Below are positions 8,241 through 19,657 of a stretch of 64,000 nucleotides of DNA, in pieces. The first letter of the stretch is position 1. Every line of letters starts with the position of its first letter. Position numbers and translations under genes: made by a program. Origin of the DNA: Fagopyrum homotropicum (lineage: Eukaryota; Streptophyta; Magnoliopsida; Caryophyllales; Polygonaceae); NCBI GenBank assembly GCA_033239125.1, contig BSWB01000001.1, forward strand, positions 141,313,981-141,377,980, in the 5' to 3' direction. The notes under the pieces are model-generated. The model searched no databases and was not told where the DNA came from. It saw only the letters and a list, made by a program, of their open reading frames with translations.

Positions 8241-10775
8241 CCTAGGTTGACAACAATGGCACTCGCAATCTTCTAAAGGCCGAATGAGGAATAAACAGAA
8301 CCCACACGGGTTCTGACTTTTCGTTTTCAAAATCACATGCATGAGTCGGGGTAGAATGTACGGACCACCACTTCTTCCGCGGATCTCGGCAGCTTAGTTT
8401 ATTGGATTTGTATATATATGTAGATATGTAGGTATGTATAATATATGTGGATTGTAGTTGCATGATGACTTGATTTATATGTATAGTGAATATATGTGGA
8501 CTATAATACATGTTTGGACCTTGTATTGTTGTATTGGATTTCCGGATGTGATATATTAGTAGTTATGTGGACATAGACATATATATGCTTATATACGGGC
8601 TCTTATATATATATAGTAATATATAGTATGGGACCTTATAGTTAGGACGCGGAAAGATATCATCACCTTTAAGACGACGTTGTTGGCTTAGGATATCATT
8701 CATACGTGGATGAGTATGCTCAAGTATCAAGTTGAGCGTTTCGTGTTGACGAACACCATGGTGTTTCTCGGATTCCTATAAAAGGACATCGAAGAGGAGG
8801 AGTAGAGATGTTGTAAACAAAGGACAACCAAGTAAAAGAAAACTCGAGACGAATTAAGGGGATCAAGATGGGAGCAATACAAGAAAAAGGGAGCAACATA
8901 AAAGTGTAGAAGCGGTTCTAAAGAGGTCATGATCGAACGACGACGAGACCAAGAGAGAACGAACTTAAGTTCTTCGAGAAGAAGCGTGGACAACTAAAGA
9001 TGTAAATCGAGGAGGAGATGAGTACGTTCTAGCAAGGTTAAGGTGGTGTTCCATTAAGATGCAAAGCTTTCCTTAGATGTTTCTAAGCATTGGAGGGTAG
9101 AGGAGAAAAGTGAACGAAACATGTGGGAAGAATTTAAATACCGTGAGTTAAATTTGCTAGGTACCAAGAAGTGAAGAGTCAAAAATACGAGGGTTACGAG
9201 GAGGATCACATGTTGAAAGTTCACATAGTAGAATTACCTGGCGGAGTCAATCATTTTCCGTCATTGAGATGAAACTGAGCAACGCTAAGGAGGAAGGGTG
9301 TGTGGATGATGATCTTCAGAAGATGAAAGATAAAACAAGGAGTTTTGATTAAAAGACTCAAGTTACCAACCAAGAGAAGAGAGTAGTTACTAACCATAGA
9401 GATGTGGGGAAGATGCACTTACAAGATATTATGAAGAACGGTTAAGCCTATGAACGAGAGTTACGCGACACAACAAGGCCGAGAAGGTATAGTTACCTTA
9501 TAGAAGAAGAAGGAAACGTGGAGCGTATAAAGAGTTAACGGAGTGTGTGAAGGGTGAAATAAGCAAGTGAAGTTTAAGACAGAGTGCCCTAAGAGGGTAG
9601 CCTTCAGGAGAATGGTAACATGGAGGGTAAGTAGAATGGTAAGTCATTGACATTGGATGAGAAGAGTAATTGATGACAACCAAGAACGCACGTGTGCGGG
9701 TTGGCTATTGATGAGCGTAGATGAGAAGAGTAGGCAAGACAATCGCATGAAGGATCGGTAACAAGAGCTTGGAGGATTTCCGGTGGTTCGGTGTAAGTAG
9801 TGAAAAAGTATGTCAACTAAGTACAATTATCTTAATCAAGTAATATTGCATGGGATCAAAGCGAGTGAATGTATCAGACCTCCCCAGGAGTGATTGTAAT
9901 TATCCTTTGCGACTTTCTTAGGTCATGGGAATGACATATGGGGAATGACACGGATCAAAACTTTTAAAGTTTGATTAAGAGGACGCATGGTATGTTTGTT
10001 CTAATAAATGAATGGTATGTTTACGCAAGCAAAATGAGTCAGATGTTTCAGATTCACATGGAAGAGTCATGGTGGCTATGGCGTGAAAAGGAGGACCTAG
10101 ATTAGGGCAACGCTGCAAGCTTAGAGTTATGATGTTAGTACCTGGAGATGTAATGAGTTTGATATTGTAGTGTTTTTGATGGGGAGTTTCTTCTAGCATT
10201 TTCCACGGGACATACCGGTACAGTTGTGAAGATTGTTCATGGAATACCCAGAGATGCTTAAGATGACCAACGATAGTAAGAGAAGACCGAAGTTTTGAAG
10301 TTTGATGTCGACATGAAGTGTACGAGAAGTATATGAAAGATTTAGGTTAGAACCTCTACGGTCGGATTTACGTTACATAAGGAAATGGATTAGGTTCTAC
10401 ACCTACTCGAAGGAATAGTGCAAGCTTATATATAATGCGAAGAACCGTTCCCACGTGATGGGTTGCCATAGAAGTAAAGATGATAAGGTCAATTGTTTTC
10501 AAGCAAGGTTAAGTTGTGTAGTTTGGATCCTTATGGTGGCAATAAGTGAGAAACCGTAGAATATTTTTACAATCATGTCATCAAAGAGGGAGAATGAGAT
10601 CAAGATAAAGGAATACTTAAATAAGACTACAAGAGTCAGAAGACTCGAGTAAGTCTCCCGAGTTCGAGAGATGAAGGATCTCTGAAAGAGGACGGTAAAC
10701 ATTTTAGCTAAAGATAAAACAAAATACGCGTTTAAAGGATGTCACCTCAATAGATCGGGGTAGACCCATAGTATC
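8241..10775 (+). pseudogene. Decayed leader and gag-side region of A
   Basis: About 2.5 kb of purine-rich sequence without an assignable frame. Stops are frequent in all plus frames and I see no CCHC zinc knuckle. By position it should derive from the gag, protease and early pol part of a gypsy element. The matching stretches in B, C and D are equally broken. Confidence 0.55.
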
Positions 10776-11400
10776 ATGACCACCTGTCAAGTTTTAAAAC
10801 AAGGTTGTGCAGGTCTTATTTATGGGATGAATGAAGGGAAGACGAAAACCGAGATATCACAGGTTCTAACCCGTCAGAATGTGGATTTTCCCATTAAGGT
10901 CAAGCTTGACTCAATTCCGATATCTAAGGCGCCGTATGGAATGGCACTTGTGAAGGGACATGAGTTGTGGAAGCAAGTGAAGGAGCATTTGCAAGAACTT
11001 ATTGAAAAGAGTCCATTGGAATTAATGAAATGTTATGGATAACTCCGAAAGTTATCTTGAACTCTCGGTTTGAAGATCATTTTGGAAAATATCTTAAACT
11101 CTTGATTTGGAGTTGTTATGAAGAACACCAGTTTGCGAAAAGAGAGACAATTATCTCCGTTTGTACATCGATTACAAGGAACCGAACAAGATCAAAATGA
11201 AGAACAAATATCCCTCACCACGGATAGATGATCTACACGACCGGTTGCAAGGGTCGATAGTCTCTTCTAAAATTGATTTAAGGTCTGATTGTCATCAATT
11301 AAGAATTCAAGATAGGGATATTGCAAATACGGATTCTAGACGAACCATGGTCATTACGAGTTATAGAGATTCCCCATGGGCTTACCAATGTCCCGAATAA
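10776..11400 (+). pseudogene. Reverse transcriptase remnant of A (Ty3/gypsy)
   Basis: Two open pieces resemble the N-terminal half of gypsy reverse transcriptase. The first (10776-11040) contains PISKAPYGMA and ELWKQVKEHLQELIEK, matching the family's PISKAPYRMAP...LKEQLQELLDKG block. The second (11161-11400) contains YIDYKEPNK, KNKYPSPRIDDLHDRLQG and SKIDLRSDCHQLRI, matching the CIDYRELNK, IDDLFDQLQGA and SKIDLRSGYHQLRV blocks. The pieces are out of continuity. The catalytic YxDD region is absent; the sequence jumps from the HQLRI block to scattered downstream pieces. This cannot be a working enzyme. Confidence 0.8.
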
Positions 11401-11984
11401 GATATTTTGGTCTACTCTCGAAGAAGAGAGAAGTTGTATGACAAATGTCTAGGGATGACAACCCCCGAAGGATGTGAAAGAAGTTACAAGTTTCTTGGAT
11501 GTACTAGGCATTACCAGATTTGTGGAGATATTCTCCAAGTAACACCATCTATAACTAACCTACTCCGGACGATAATGAAGTATTGAGTGAGATGAAAATG
11601 GACCATGGAGACGTTGAGAGTTGAGAGGAGATTCATTGGTGCAAGTGTTTTGAAATTGCCTTGAGGTATGATGGGTTTGAAGTGTACAAGTGATTCCCCA
11701 AGACAAGGTCTTGCGTGAGTATTGAGGAACGATGTAAAGGTAATATCGTACACTTCACGTTAGTAGAAGCGGTATGGATGAAAGTACTTCCTTCATCACT
11801 TAGGCGTTGCAACAAGAATTTAGGAAACGTAACATCAAAGTTTGGTTTGACAAGAACCAAAGCCTAAGGTATTAATGGGAAGATTCGATCTTCTTTGATA
11901 GAGACACGCAAAGAAGGACATAATGGAAATGATGCATTGAGAAAGACCCGAGAAAGAAGTTGAGTTTCCGATATATCAGACCTT

Positions 11985-12161
11985 TTTGAGGTCTTAGCGC
12001 GAGTTGGAGAAGTGACTTACAAGTGGGAGTTACCACCAAGAGTGGAGGGTGTTCACTCGGCGTTTCATGGGTATCAGTCGAGGGAGTACGTACAAGAATC
12101 GAGACATACTGTCAGTCATGAAGATCTAGTAGTGGACAAGGAACCAATGAGGCAAAATTGA
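11985..12161 (+). pseudogene. Integrase C-terminal remnant of A
   Basis: A 58-codon stop-free stretch contains ARVGEVTYKW, LPPRVEGVHSAFH and SREYVQESRHTVSHEDL. This matches the end of plant gypsy integrases (GEVAYRL, LPP...GVHNVFHVSxLRKYV). No chromodomain follows before the polypurine tract. The clade looks like Del/Tekay-type chromoviruses from these motifs, from memory only. Confidence 0.7.
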
Positions 12162-12429
12162 AGACGTAGGATAGTATCTTTAGTTGAGATTTACGCGGAC
12201 CTAGTAGCATCGATAGAATAGACGGGTTAGACCTAGTTTTTCCCTTGCTTGAGTTATGTGCATATGTGATATTATGTGTAGTTGTGCCTTATGCGAGAAT
12301 GTGCTACATGACCTGATATATCTTGCGGTGGTAGTTTGAGTAGTCTGTGTAAATAGAGTAGAAGGTTTCAACCTTCTTAGAGAGAGTTTCCTACCTCGGC
12401 CTTAAGGGACCGAGAAGTTCGGCGGGTGG

Positions 12430-12467
12430 AAAGTTTCGGGACGAAACTTGTTTTTAGGAGGATCTAA
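12430..12467 (+). promoter_or_regulatory. Polypurine-tract region of A
   Basis: The motif TTTCGGGACGAAACTTG is followed by AGGAGGATCTAA directly against the 3' LTR. Corresponding sequences precede the other 3' LTRs: on the minus strand AGGGAGATCTGA in B, AGGGGGATCAAA in C and AGGGGGATCTAA in D. Confidence 0.75.
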
Positions 12468-12491
12468 TGTAACGCCCCAATTTTAGACGCG

Positions 12492-12539
<48 letters not shown>

Positions 12540-15225
12540 CGGCTTTTATCGATATACTTTAATAGTTACGAGTATTTTCAGTTATAAATTTAAATTTTAT
12601 GAGTGTATTAATATATATACTTGATAATATATTTTTTCGTAAATTATTTTCAAAATAGTTCGGGAAGTTTTACGATACGGAAATCTCGTTCTGATTTATT
12701 TTGCTCGAGTTTATTTAATCCCGAATTTCATTATTATATAAAATGGTTAATTAATTAATTTATTATTATTTATCTCTTTTCTCTTTTCCCCTTTCTTCAC
12801 TCCACCTGTCTCTAGCTGTATGTGATGATACCCGACCCCTCGTTGTACCCTCTGCTGCCCCTTTTTTCCCTTTCTCACGCTAACCTCTCCAGTCTCCATT
12901 CTCACTTCTCCAACCTCCAACTTTCTTCCCTTATCTTTGTAGCCTCACGCCACCTCCTCCTTTGCTCGGACTCACCACCGCGGACGTGCTGCTGCCGTCT
13001 CCAGGCCGGGATGAGCAACCGGGAGCCGTCAGCCCACTTTTCCCTTTCCCCTCGAGCTTCGCTTGGATCTGCCGGCCCTCTATCGCGCCTCCACATGTAG
13101 ACAAGGAGAAGAGTGGCTGCCCTGCAGTTGGCTTCCGCCTCCCTGGCAGCCATCAACCCTAATCGGCCTTCGTCGTTCCCTGGGAGTGCTCTGCCGCCCC
13201 GTCGCTTGCGTCGCCTTCAAGGACGATCGACGGAGCCCAACTGCCCCGCCTAGCCCTCACCGCCTGCCGAAGCTGCCGTCCGTCCTCCGCCGCCGCTCCC
13301 TCGGACCTTCCCTCCTCCGCCTGCGCGAGCCGCCAGGAGCTCATCCCCCTCCTTTCTTTTGTGCGTGTTTGCAAGGTTGAAGGAGACCCTTTTGTATAAT
13401 TTTAATTTGATCCATTAAATTGTGTATAATTGCAGCAGTACCCATTTTCTTATTTATTCAGTTTTGGACCCCTCTCTTTTGGTTTTTACTGTGACTACCC
13501 TGCGAAATTTTATTATTGTAGTCTTGACATTATATTCTTAAAATGTCCAGCTTTTGCCCTTGAGTATAAATTATAATTTTCACCCGAAGCTTATTTCGGA
13601 AATATGGCCGAGTTTTGTGAGTTTCTTTGTTGCCGGAAAAGTTGACTTCGGATTTTATCCATGTTTATAAATTTTGTATAGATCGTCCCGGAAAGCGTTT
13701 TGCGAGTTTTAATCCTTGTTTTAAAAGCAGGACTTTCCTTATATTTTATGCCCTCGTTGGATTAATTTCGAGTTATGACTCAAGGGTTTAATTGCGAGTT
13801 TTTAGCGTTTGGTTTTGAAAATGAGTTTACCTTAGAATATTATACCTTATATATTACGATCAAATTTAGCGTATTAGCTAAATTTGTGTAGCTTTGGTTT
13901 TAGGTCCGAAAGCGCCCCGATAAAGGCCTAACGAGTCCAAGCTCGACATCCGTCTTTTGACGTCACGTGAGTACCCTCTCCTCCGAGTTTATGATCATGC
14001 TCGATCTAGTTATGTTTAATGGTAGTATCATGATATGATGGATCTAGCATAATTTAGAGTGAATGCCAAGTAGTGGCTTTGGACCTTAGGCGAGTTGGTT
14101 GAACATGTTGGATCTTCTAAGCTGGATTGTCTTTACTTAGGTTGTGGTTTATGATCTTGTGAGGTATATGATGTTATGAGTTCTAGCATGTGTTTGAGAG
14201 AGTGGGTTGTTGGTAGATCTCCTCATGCGTTGAGTGAGAGGTGAGTGTAGGAATTCTAGGATGCGGTCCTAGAATTGAGAGTCAAATGGTCTTGCGTAGA
14301 TTATTTGTATAGAAGTCTAAGACTTCTTGTGTGAGTGGGTTGTGACCTATATCCTCTTGTGAGCAGGTTGTGAGCTTCTTTCCAAGGGAAGCGAGAGTGT
14401 TACTAGTTGAGTGTGAAGACGAGGTAAGTCTCCGGACTTACTTAGCTCGTATTCTCTGTATTAGTTTCAATGCGTGTTTGGTGGTGTGTGTTTATTGCTT
14501 ATATTATAACATCTAAACCGGTAATAGGACCACCGACTTTATATGTTTATATTTGGCCCAAGTGTATTATAACGGGCGGTGACCACTATGTCCGGCCCAA
14601 AATGGGGATGGCCGGGAGGTGCCTTGCGACCAGTCCAACAGGTGATGCTGATTCGCATCTGGCCCAAACCTGTTTGGTGAAAGGGGACAAGGGCGGGATC
14701 CTTGTGATTTCCGTGCCACAACTAAATGAAAATTAGTAATGGAATAACTTAATAATAAAAAGATAATAAACCGGATTGTGTGTTTTGGAACATGTTGTGT
14801 GTTTATGATGCATTATGGGTGTGTGTGCCAATACCATGATTCTAATGCCTTGAATGCTAGCTAACGGTTTTATACCGATATTGTTGTAGTTGCCTTGCAG
14901 GTTAGGGGCGCGGCCGAGAGATCCGGAAGAGTGGACAGCCGGGGTCCGTACATTTTAGGATGGGTTTTGGGGGTTGTTTTTATGTATTGTTTAGGGTATT
15001 ATGTATGTCGCGTGTATGGCAGTTGACTTTAGCGTTGTATCTCGGCTGAAGTCTTTCGTTGTTTTCTTTTGGGGTTCATATCATTGCATTAAAATGAATT
15101 TCGGTTTTGCCTTTATTTGTGTCTTGTTGTAAGATCCAGTGAAATTGTTGTCAGGCTAAGGGTCGGGACCCATTGTGAGGTCCCAACCCGTGGCATCCCG
15201 AGTCCCGCGGATTCGGGGTGTTACA
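12468..15225 (+). repeat. 3' LTR of element A
   Basis: 2758 bp, the same length as the 5' LTR, with about eight visible substitutions (for example near 13251, 13755, 14035, 14578 and 14663). The TATA candidate (12735-12742) and intron-like module (14424-14900) are both kept. It ends TTACA at 15225 followed by the GGTCG duplication. Confidence 0.95.
14424..14900 (+). other. Intron-like structured module in 3' LTR of A
   Basis: Donor hairpin at 14424-14441, covarying hairpin at 14694-14713, TTGCAG acceptor ending at 14900. Length is 477 nt, as in the 5' LTR. Confidence 0.55.
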
Positions 15226-15400
15226 GGTCGTTGACCTACTAAGACTGATAGTTTGAGAACTTGTATAAATAGAGATTAATAACGGATATTGAAGATTAAA
15301 CAAATGATACATTTCTTGGCCTTTTAGCTAAGTTGAGCTATAATTTTTATTCATAACGGATTAATATATGTTTTATGGGTCGTTGACCTACTTTTTTATG
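15226..15400 (+). pseudogene. End of U2-like cassette I-b and U2 snRNA-like cassette I-c
   Basis: GGTCGTTGACCTAC at 15226 completes the hairpin of cassette I-b. TATAAATA then lies at 15264-15271, and from 15307 ATACATTTCTTGGCC and TTTTAGCTAAG match 23 of the first 26 bases of U2. TTCATAACGGATTAATA and an ATGGGTCG-TTGACCTAC hairpin follow. No upstream element is at the expected place, and the TATA is 43 bp before the start instead of about 32, so the promoter looks broken. Confidence 0.7.
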
Positions 15401-15433
15401 GATCGTTTACTTACTGTTTCCAGCGAATTTGCT

Positions 15434-15955
15434 ATCCCCCATCGATTATCAAGTAAGGCTGATGCTTTGAGAACTTGAAAAGCGTTTATAATTGTCTCCA
15501 AAAATTGATATTATTTTATCCGTTATTGTATGAGATTTTGTTTAATTTTATATTATAAAATTTTTTTATCGTCATCTATAAATTGTTTTATAATTTACAA
15601 ATTTTCAGATTCCGATTTTTTAAATATAACTGATTTATTGAAAATGTATGTTTTTTAAATAAAAATATTACTCTACGGGTATAATTTTTTGTCTGTTGTC
15701 CTATTATGTTTTTTAATTATAAAATACGGGTATTCTTTTTATATTACGTCGGTCGTTACAAAAATAAAGTTCCAGATTTTTAATTTCGTTCATCCAATAA
15801 TTTTTTTTGCTTTTGTTTGTATTTTTAAACTTTATTTCAATTTTTTGTGTATTTTTTTAAACAAAACTTTCAATTTTTATTTTATTATTTATCACACATT
15901 TCGTTTCAGATTATTTTTTTTATAAAATTATATTCTGGGTTCCATTTAGATAATT
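15434..15955 (+). repeat. Tail of U2-like array I
   Basis: A near-consensus upstream element (ATCCCCCATCG, 15434-15444) is followed by sequence without a TATA box or U2 homology, then an AT-rich tail. The same tail occurs after array II (16851-17385), which supports duplication of the whole array. Confidence 0.65.
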
Positions 15956-16265
15956 ACAATATACTAAAACAGAAGACACTAAAGTTGACGTGTCATTCTC
16001 ACAAATTTTGTAGCGTTAAATTTTTTTTAACTAACTTATTGAACCATAAAATCTTATTTATTAATCCAAAAATAAAACAAAATTTTGTAAAATTAACTGA
16101 TAAGATCTCCTAAATATTTTAAAAATAATTTGGTTTATGCATTTCTTTTATTTTTAAGCCGTCGAAATTTATATAGTTTATAAGATTTTTATTTTTTTCT
16201 TAATTTATTTTTGAAGGATTATAAGCTCAATCTATTTACGTTAAAAAAATTTCACGGAATTTCCT

Positions 16266-16535
16266 ATTCGACATCGATTATAAGTAAGGCTGATAGTTTG
16301 ATAACTTGTATAAATAGCCGGTTTGAAGACTAAACAAATCACACATTTCTTGGCCTTTTGGCTAAGTTAAGTATTTTTTTATATTCATAACGGATTAATA
16401 TTTGTTTTGTGAGTCGTTGGCCAACTGTTTTGTGGGTCGTCGTTGGCCTACTATTTTGTGGGTCATTGGCCTACTATTTTGTGGGTCGTTGGCCTACTGT
16501 TTTGTGAGTCGCTAAGTATTTTCATCGATTTTTTG
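16266..16535 (+). pseudogene. U2 snRNA-like cassette II-a
   Basis: ATTCGACATCG (16266-16276) is a two-mismatch upstream element. TATAAATA is at 16309-16316, again 32 bp away, and the U2-like start at 16341 is 32 bp after the TATA start. ACACATTTCTTGGCC and TTTTGGCTAAG are identical to I-a. The stem-IIb-like unit (TTTTGTGGGTCGTTGGCCTA) is expanded to about five copies between 16405 and 16512. An ATTTTTTG Sm-like site is at 16528-16535. The branch-site-recognition bases are lost. Confidence 0.78.
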
Positions 16536-16559
16536 CTTAGCCACATTGGTTTTCACTTG

Positions 16560-16665
16560 TATAAATAGAGGTTTAATATAGATTGTTTGGATTTTTGGCT
16601 AAGTTGAAGTATAATTTTTATTCATTAATTAATATTCGTTATATGGGTCGTTGACCTACTAATAC
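16560..16665 (+). pseudogene. U2 snRNA-like cassette II-b
   Basis: TATAAATA (16560-16567) precedes a diverged U2-like start at 16578 (GATTGTTTGGATTTTTGG, then CTAAG). This is the counterpart of I-b, and here it is uninterrupted up to ATGGGTCGTTGACCTAC. Confidence 0.62.
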
Positions 16666-16683
16666 TGATGGTTTGAGAACTTG

Positions 16684-16815
16684 TATAAATAGAGGTTAAT
16701 AACGGATTTTGAAGATTAAACAAATGATACATTTCTTGGCTTTTTGGCTAAGTTGAGCTATAATTTTTATTCATAATGGTTTAATATATGTTTTATGGGT
16801 TGACCTATTTTTTTA
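16684..16815 (+). pseudogene. U2 snRNA-like cassette II-c
   Basis: TATAAATA (16684-16691), then from 16727 ATACATTTCTTGGC and TTTTTGGCTAAG, the counterpart of I-c. The hairpin region is shortened (ATGGGTTGACCTA). A perfect upstream element, ATCCCACATCG (16851-16861), lies after it but has no TATA box or U2 body downstream. Confidence 0.68.
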
Positions 16816-17627
16816 TGGGTTGCTTACTTACTATTTTTAGCAAATTTGTTATCCCACATCGATTATCAAGTAAGACTGATACTTTGAAAACTTGAAAAGC
16901 GTTTATAATTGTCTCCATAAATTAATATTAATTTATCCGTTATTGTATGAGATTTTGTTTAATTTTATATTATAAATTTTTTTTTTTATCGTCATCTATA
17001 AATTGTTTTTTAATTTACAAATTTTCAAATTCTAATTTTTTAAATATAAATGATTTATTGAAAATGTATGTTTTTTAAATAAAAATATTACTATACGGGT
17101 ATCCTTTTTTTCTGTTGTCCTATTATGTTTTTTAATCAGAAAATACGGGTATTCTTTTTATATTATGTCGGTTGTTACAAGGATAAAGTTCCAGATTTTA
17201 AATTTCGTTCATCCAATAATTTATTTTTGCTTTTGTTTGTATTTTTAAACTTTATTTCAATTTTTGTGTTTTTTTTAAAAAAAACTTTAAGTTTTTATTT
17301 TATTATTTATCACACATTTCGTTTCAAATTCTTTTTTTTTACAAAATTATATTTCGGGTTCCGTTTAGATAATTACAATATATTAAAGTAATTTAGTTAT
17401 AAGTCTATACCGGACTTGTGCATTGTATTTTTTTTTTAAAAATTGTGCATTGTATAAGGATTAAATTTATGAAGTGTAGAATAATAAGAAGTTCTTTACT
17501 TGTGACTATTTTTTTGTTTTGAGAATAATCAAATCCGAATTATTATTATAAAATTTCATAAATATATATTTAGTTTGCACAACTAATATTATAAAGATAC
17601 CCGCACAAGGTGCGGGATATACGCTAG

Positions 17628-17792
17628 TTAAAGCCAATAAATCTTTTTTTTTACACTATTTTTTAACCATAAAATCTTTATTATTAAAATAATAATTTTA
17701 TAGAAATCAAATCAGTATATATTTATTTTTTACACTATATTTTAAACCGTAAAATCTTTATTATTAAAAATAATAATTTTATAGAAACCAAA
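17628..17792 (+). repeat. Helitron body fragment
   Basis: It resumes with AAAGCCAATAAATC, the sequence that follows CCCACAATT in other copies here (for example 4752 and 17877). This is the interrupted remainder of an older Helitron. Confidence 0.55.
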
Positions 17793-18377
17793 TCTATTAT
17801 TACTTACTAAAACAGAGCACGAGTTGATGACGCGGCGCACTGTGAACGTAGAATTTGTGAAATGGAGCTCCCACAATTAAAGCCAATAAATCTTTATTTT
17901 TTACACTATTTTTTAACCATAAAATCTTTTAATATTAAAATAATAATTTTATAGAAATCAAATCATTATATATTTATTTTTTACACTATATTTTAAACCG
18001 TAAAATCTTTATTATTAAAATAGTATTTTTATAGACCACGTGAATTTAACTGAGTTATATTAATTATTTTTTTGTTTAATTATGTTAATTTTATTAGTTA
18101 GTAGATCACGTAAATTTTTTATAATTTTAATAATTAAAGGTAAAATTAACTACTTAACTAATAGATTTATAGTCCAAAATTAATTAATTAAAATAAAATT
18201 TTTAATACATCAATAAGTTTTATAATCCCAAAAAAAAACAAAAGAGTTGTTAAATACAAAAAAAAAATTAAAATAAACACATGTATCGATAAATTGTAAA
18301 ATCATAAAAGTTGTTAGCCATTAACCAAAAAAAATCCCTAAACTCATTACATAATCGGGAATAAAATAAAAATGGTG

Positions 18378-18415
<38 letters not shown>

Positions 18416-18601
18416 TTTTATTAAGTAGGTCCATAGTATAATCTCATTTAATAAATTTATCCTTAATAAAGTGATAGTGGTAAGTCAATTAGAGTGCTAA
18501 AAATTAAAGAATTATACAAAAACAAATCATAAAAAAACTTATTTCACAATATCCTTTCTTATTTTTTTCAAAACCCGCACAAGGTGCGGGTATTATACTA
18601 G
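17793..18601 (+). mobile_element. Complete-looking non-autonomous Helitron (809 bp)
   Basis: It starts TCTATTATTACTTACTAAAA after an A at 17792 and ends with hairpin CCCGCAC-AAG-GTGCGGG (18574-18590) and CTAG at 18598-18601 before a T at 18602. That fits Helitron insertion between A and T with no duplication. The body is AT-rich, holds an (AT)n run (about 18379-18412), and has no coding capacity. Confidence 0.75.
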
Positions 18602-19652
18602 TTATTTACAAAAACAACTAAAAATCTCAACAAACTACAAACTATAATTAAATATTTAACTTTTTTTCATAAAATATTCTGCTTAAAAAAATACTGTTTT
18701 GATTTGGTCGGTAAGTGATTTCACAAATATTTTTATAAAAAATAGCCAGTTTTTAAAAATATTTATTTCGAAAATTTTAATATTTTTATTAAAAATCATA
18801 TTTTGTTTTACATTGATTTTTTTATTAAATATATATTCTGTATTTTTAACAAATAAATTTTTTTAATGTGGGATTAATATTTTTTAAAAATTAATTACTT
18901 TCAAAGTTTTTTAATAAATATTTATTCCGAAAATCACTTTTTATTTAAATCTTGAAGTCTTTTGTTTTTTTTAATATTTTTGTTAAATATTCTGTTTTTA
19001 AGAAATATTTATTTCGAAATTTTTAATATTTTTATTAAAAATTATTTTGTTTTACATTGATTTTTTTATTAAATATATATTCTTTTTTTTTAACAAATAA
19101 TTTTTTTTTAACGTTGGATTATTATCCTGTTTTTGTTTAACATAAAATTACTTTCAATATCTATTTGATTAAAATCTAGAAACCTTTTGTTTCATGAACT
19201 GTTTTTTTAATAAATATTTATTTCGAAAATCACTATTTTTATTTAAAACTTAAAACCTTGTATTTTTTAATATTTTAATTAAATAATTTGTTTTCTAAGA
19301 AATATTTAATTTTGACATTTTTAATATCAATTAAATATAAATCTACTAAAGTAGAGTGCATAAGAGTTGATGTGGCGATCTGTTATGCAAGTATTTTAAA
19401 ACCTGGTTCTCTCAATTAATACTATTTAAACATTTTTCTTAAATTATGTAAGTAAGATTTATTAAAAAAAAAAGAATCCTACTATTTATCTACTAATATT
19501 ATGTATATATATATATATATATATTTATTTATTTATTTTTAAAACAAATCTATATTACTTAGGACACTAACGTCACGTGTCAAATAACGAGGATGCAACC
19601 TCGGCTTTTTTTTTAAAATAATTACTAAAATACTATTCTATTTTTTTCCTAA
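18602..19652 (+). repeat. AT-rich direct repeats and truncated Helitron starts
   Basis: Two diverged direct repeats of roughly 250 bp share TATTTATTTCGAAA and TTTTACATTGATTTTTTTAT (near 18757 and 19003). Helitron-type starts follow at 19342 (TCTACTAAAGTAGAGTGC) and 19549 (TCTATATTACTTAGG). The tract is then interrupted by element B. No gene is seen. Confidence 0.5.
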
Positions 19653-19657
19653 ATAAA

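Larger units (their letters stand above)
5467..15225 (+). mobile_element. Full-length LTR retrotransposon A (non-autonomous Ty3/gypsy-like)
   Basis: Two direct LTRs of 2758 bp (5467-8224 and 12468-15225) flank a 4.2-kb internal region. The target-site duplication is GGTCG (5462-5466 and 15226-15230). A tRNA-Met PBS follows the 5' LTR and a polypurine-like tract precedes the 3' LTR. I count about eight substitutions plus AT-microsatellite shifts between the LTRs, roughly 0.3%, which points to recent insertion. The internal region has only broken pol remnants, so movement must have used enzymes from another element. It landed inside a U2-like cassette. Confidence 0.95.
15956..17627 (+). mobile_element. 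Helitron segment carrying U2-like array II
   Basis: It begins with Helitron-start-like sequence (AATATACTAAAACAGAAGACAC) and ends with a textbook Helitron 3' end: hairpin CCCGCAC-AAG-GTGCGGG (17600-17616), then CTAG at 17624-17627 before a T. It contains the three U2-like cassettes of array II. It encodes no RepHel protein, so it is non-autonomous. The true 5' end could lie further left; array I may belong to the same element through an internal duplication. Confidence 0.65.
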
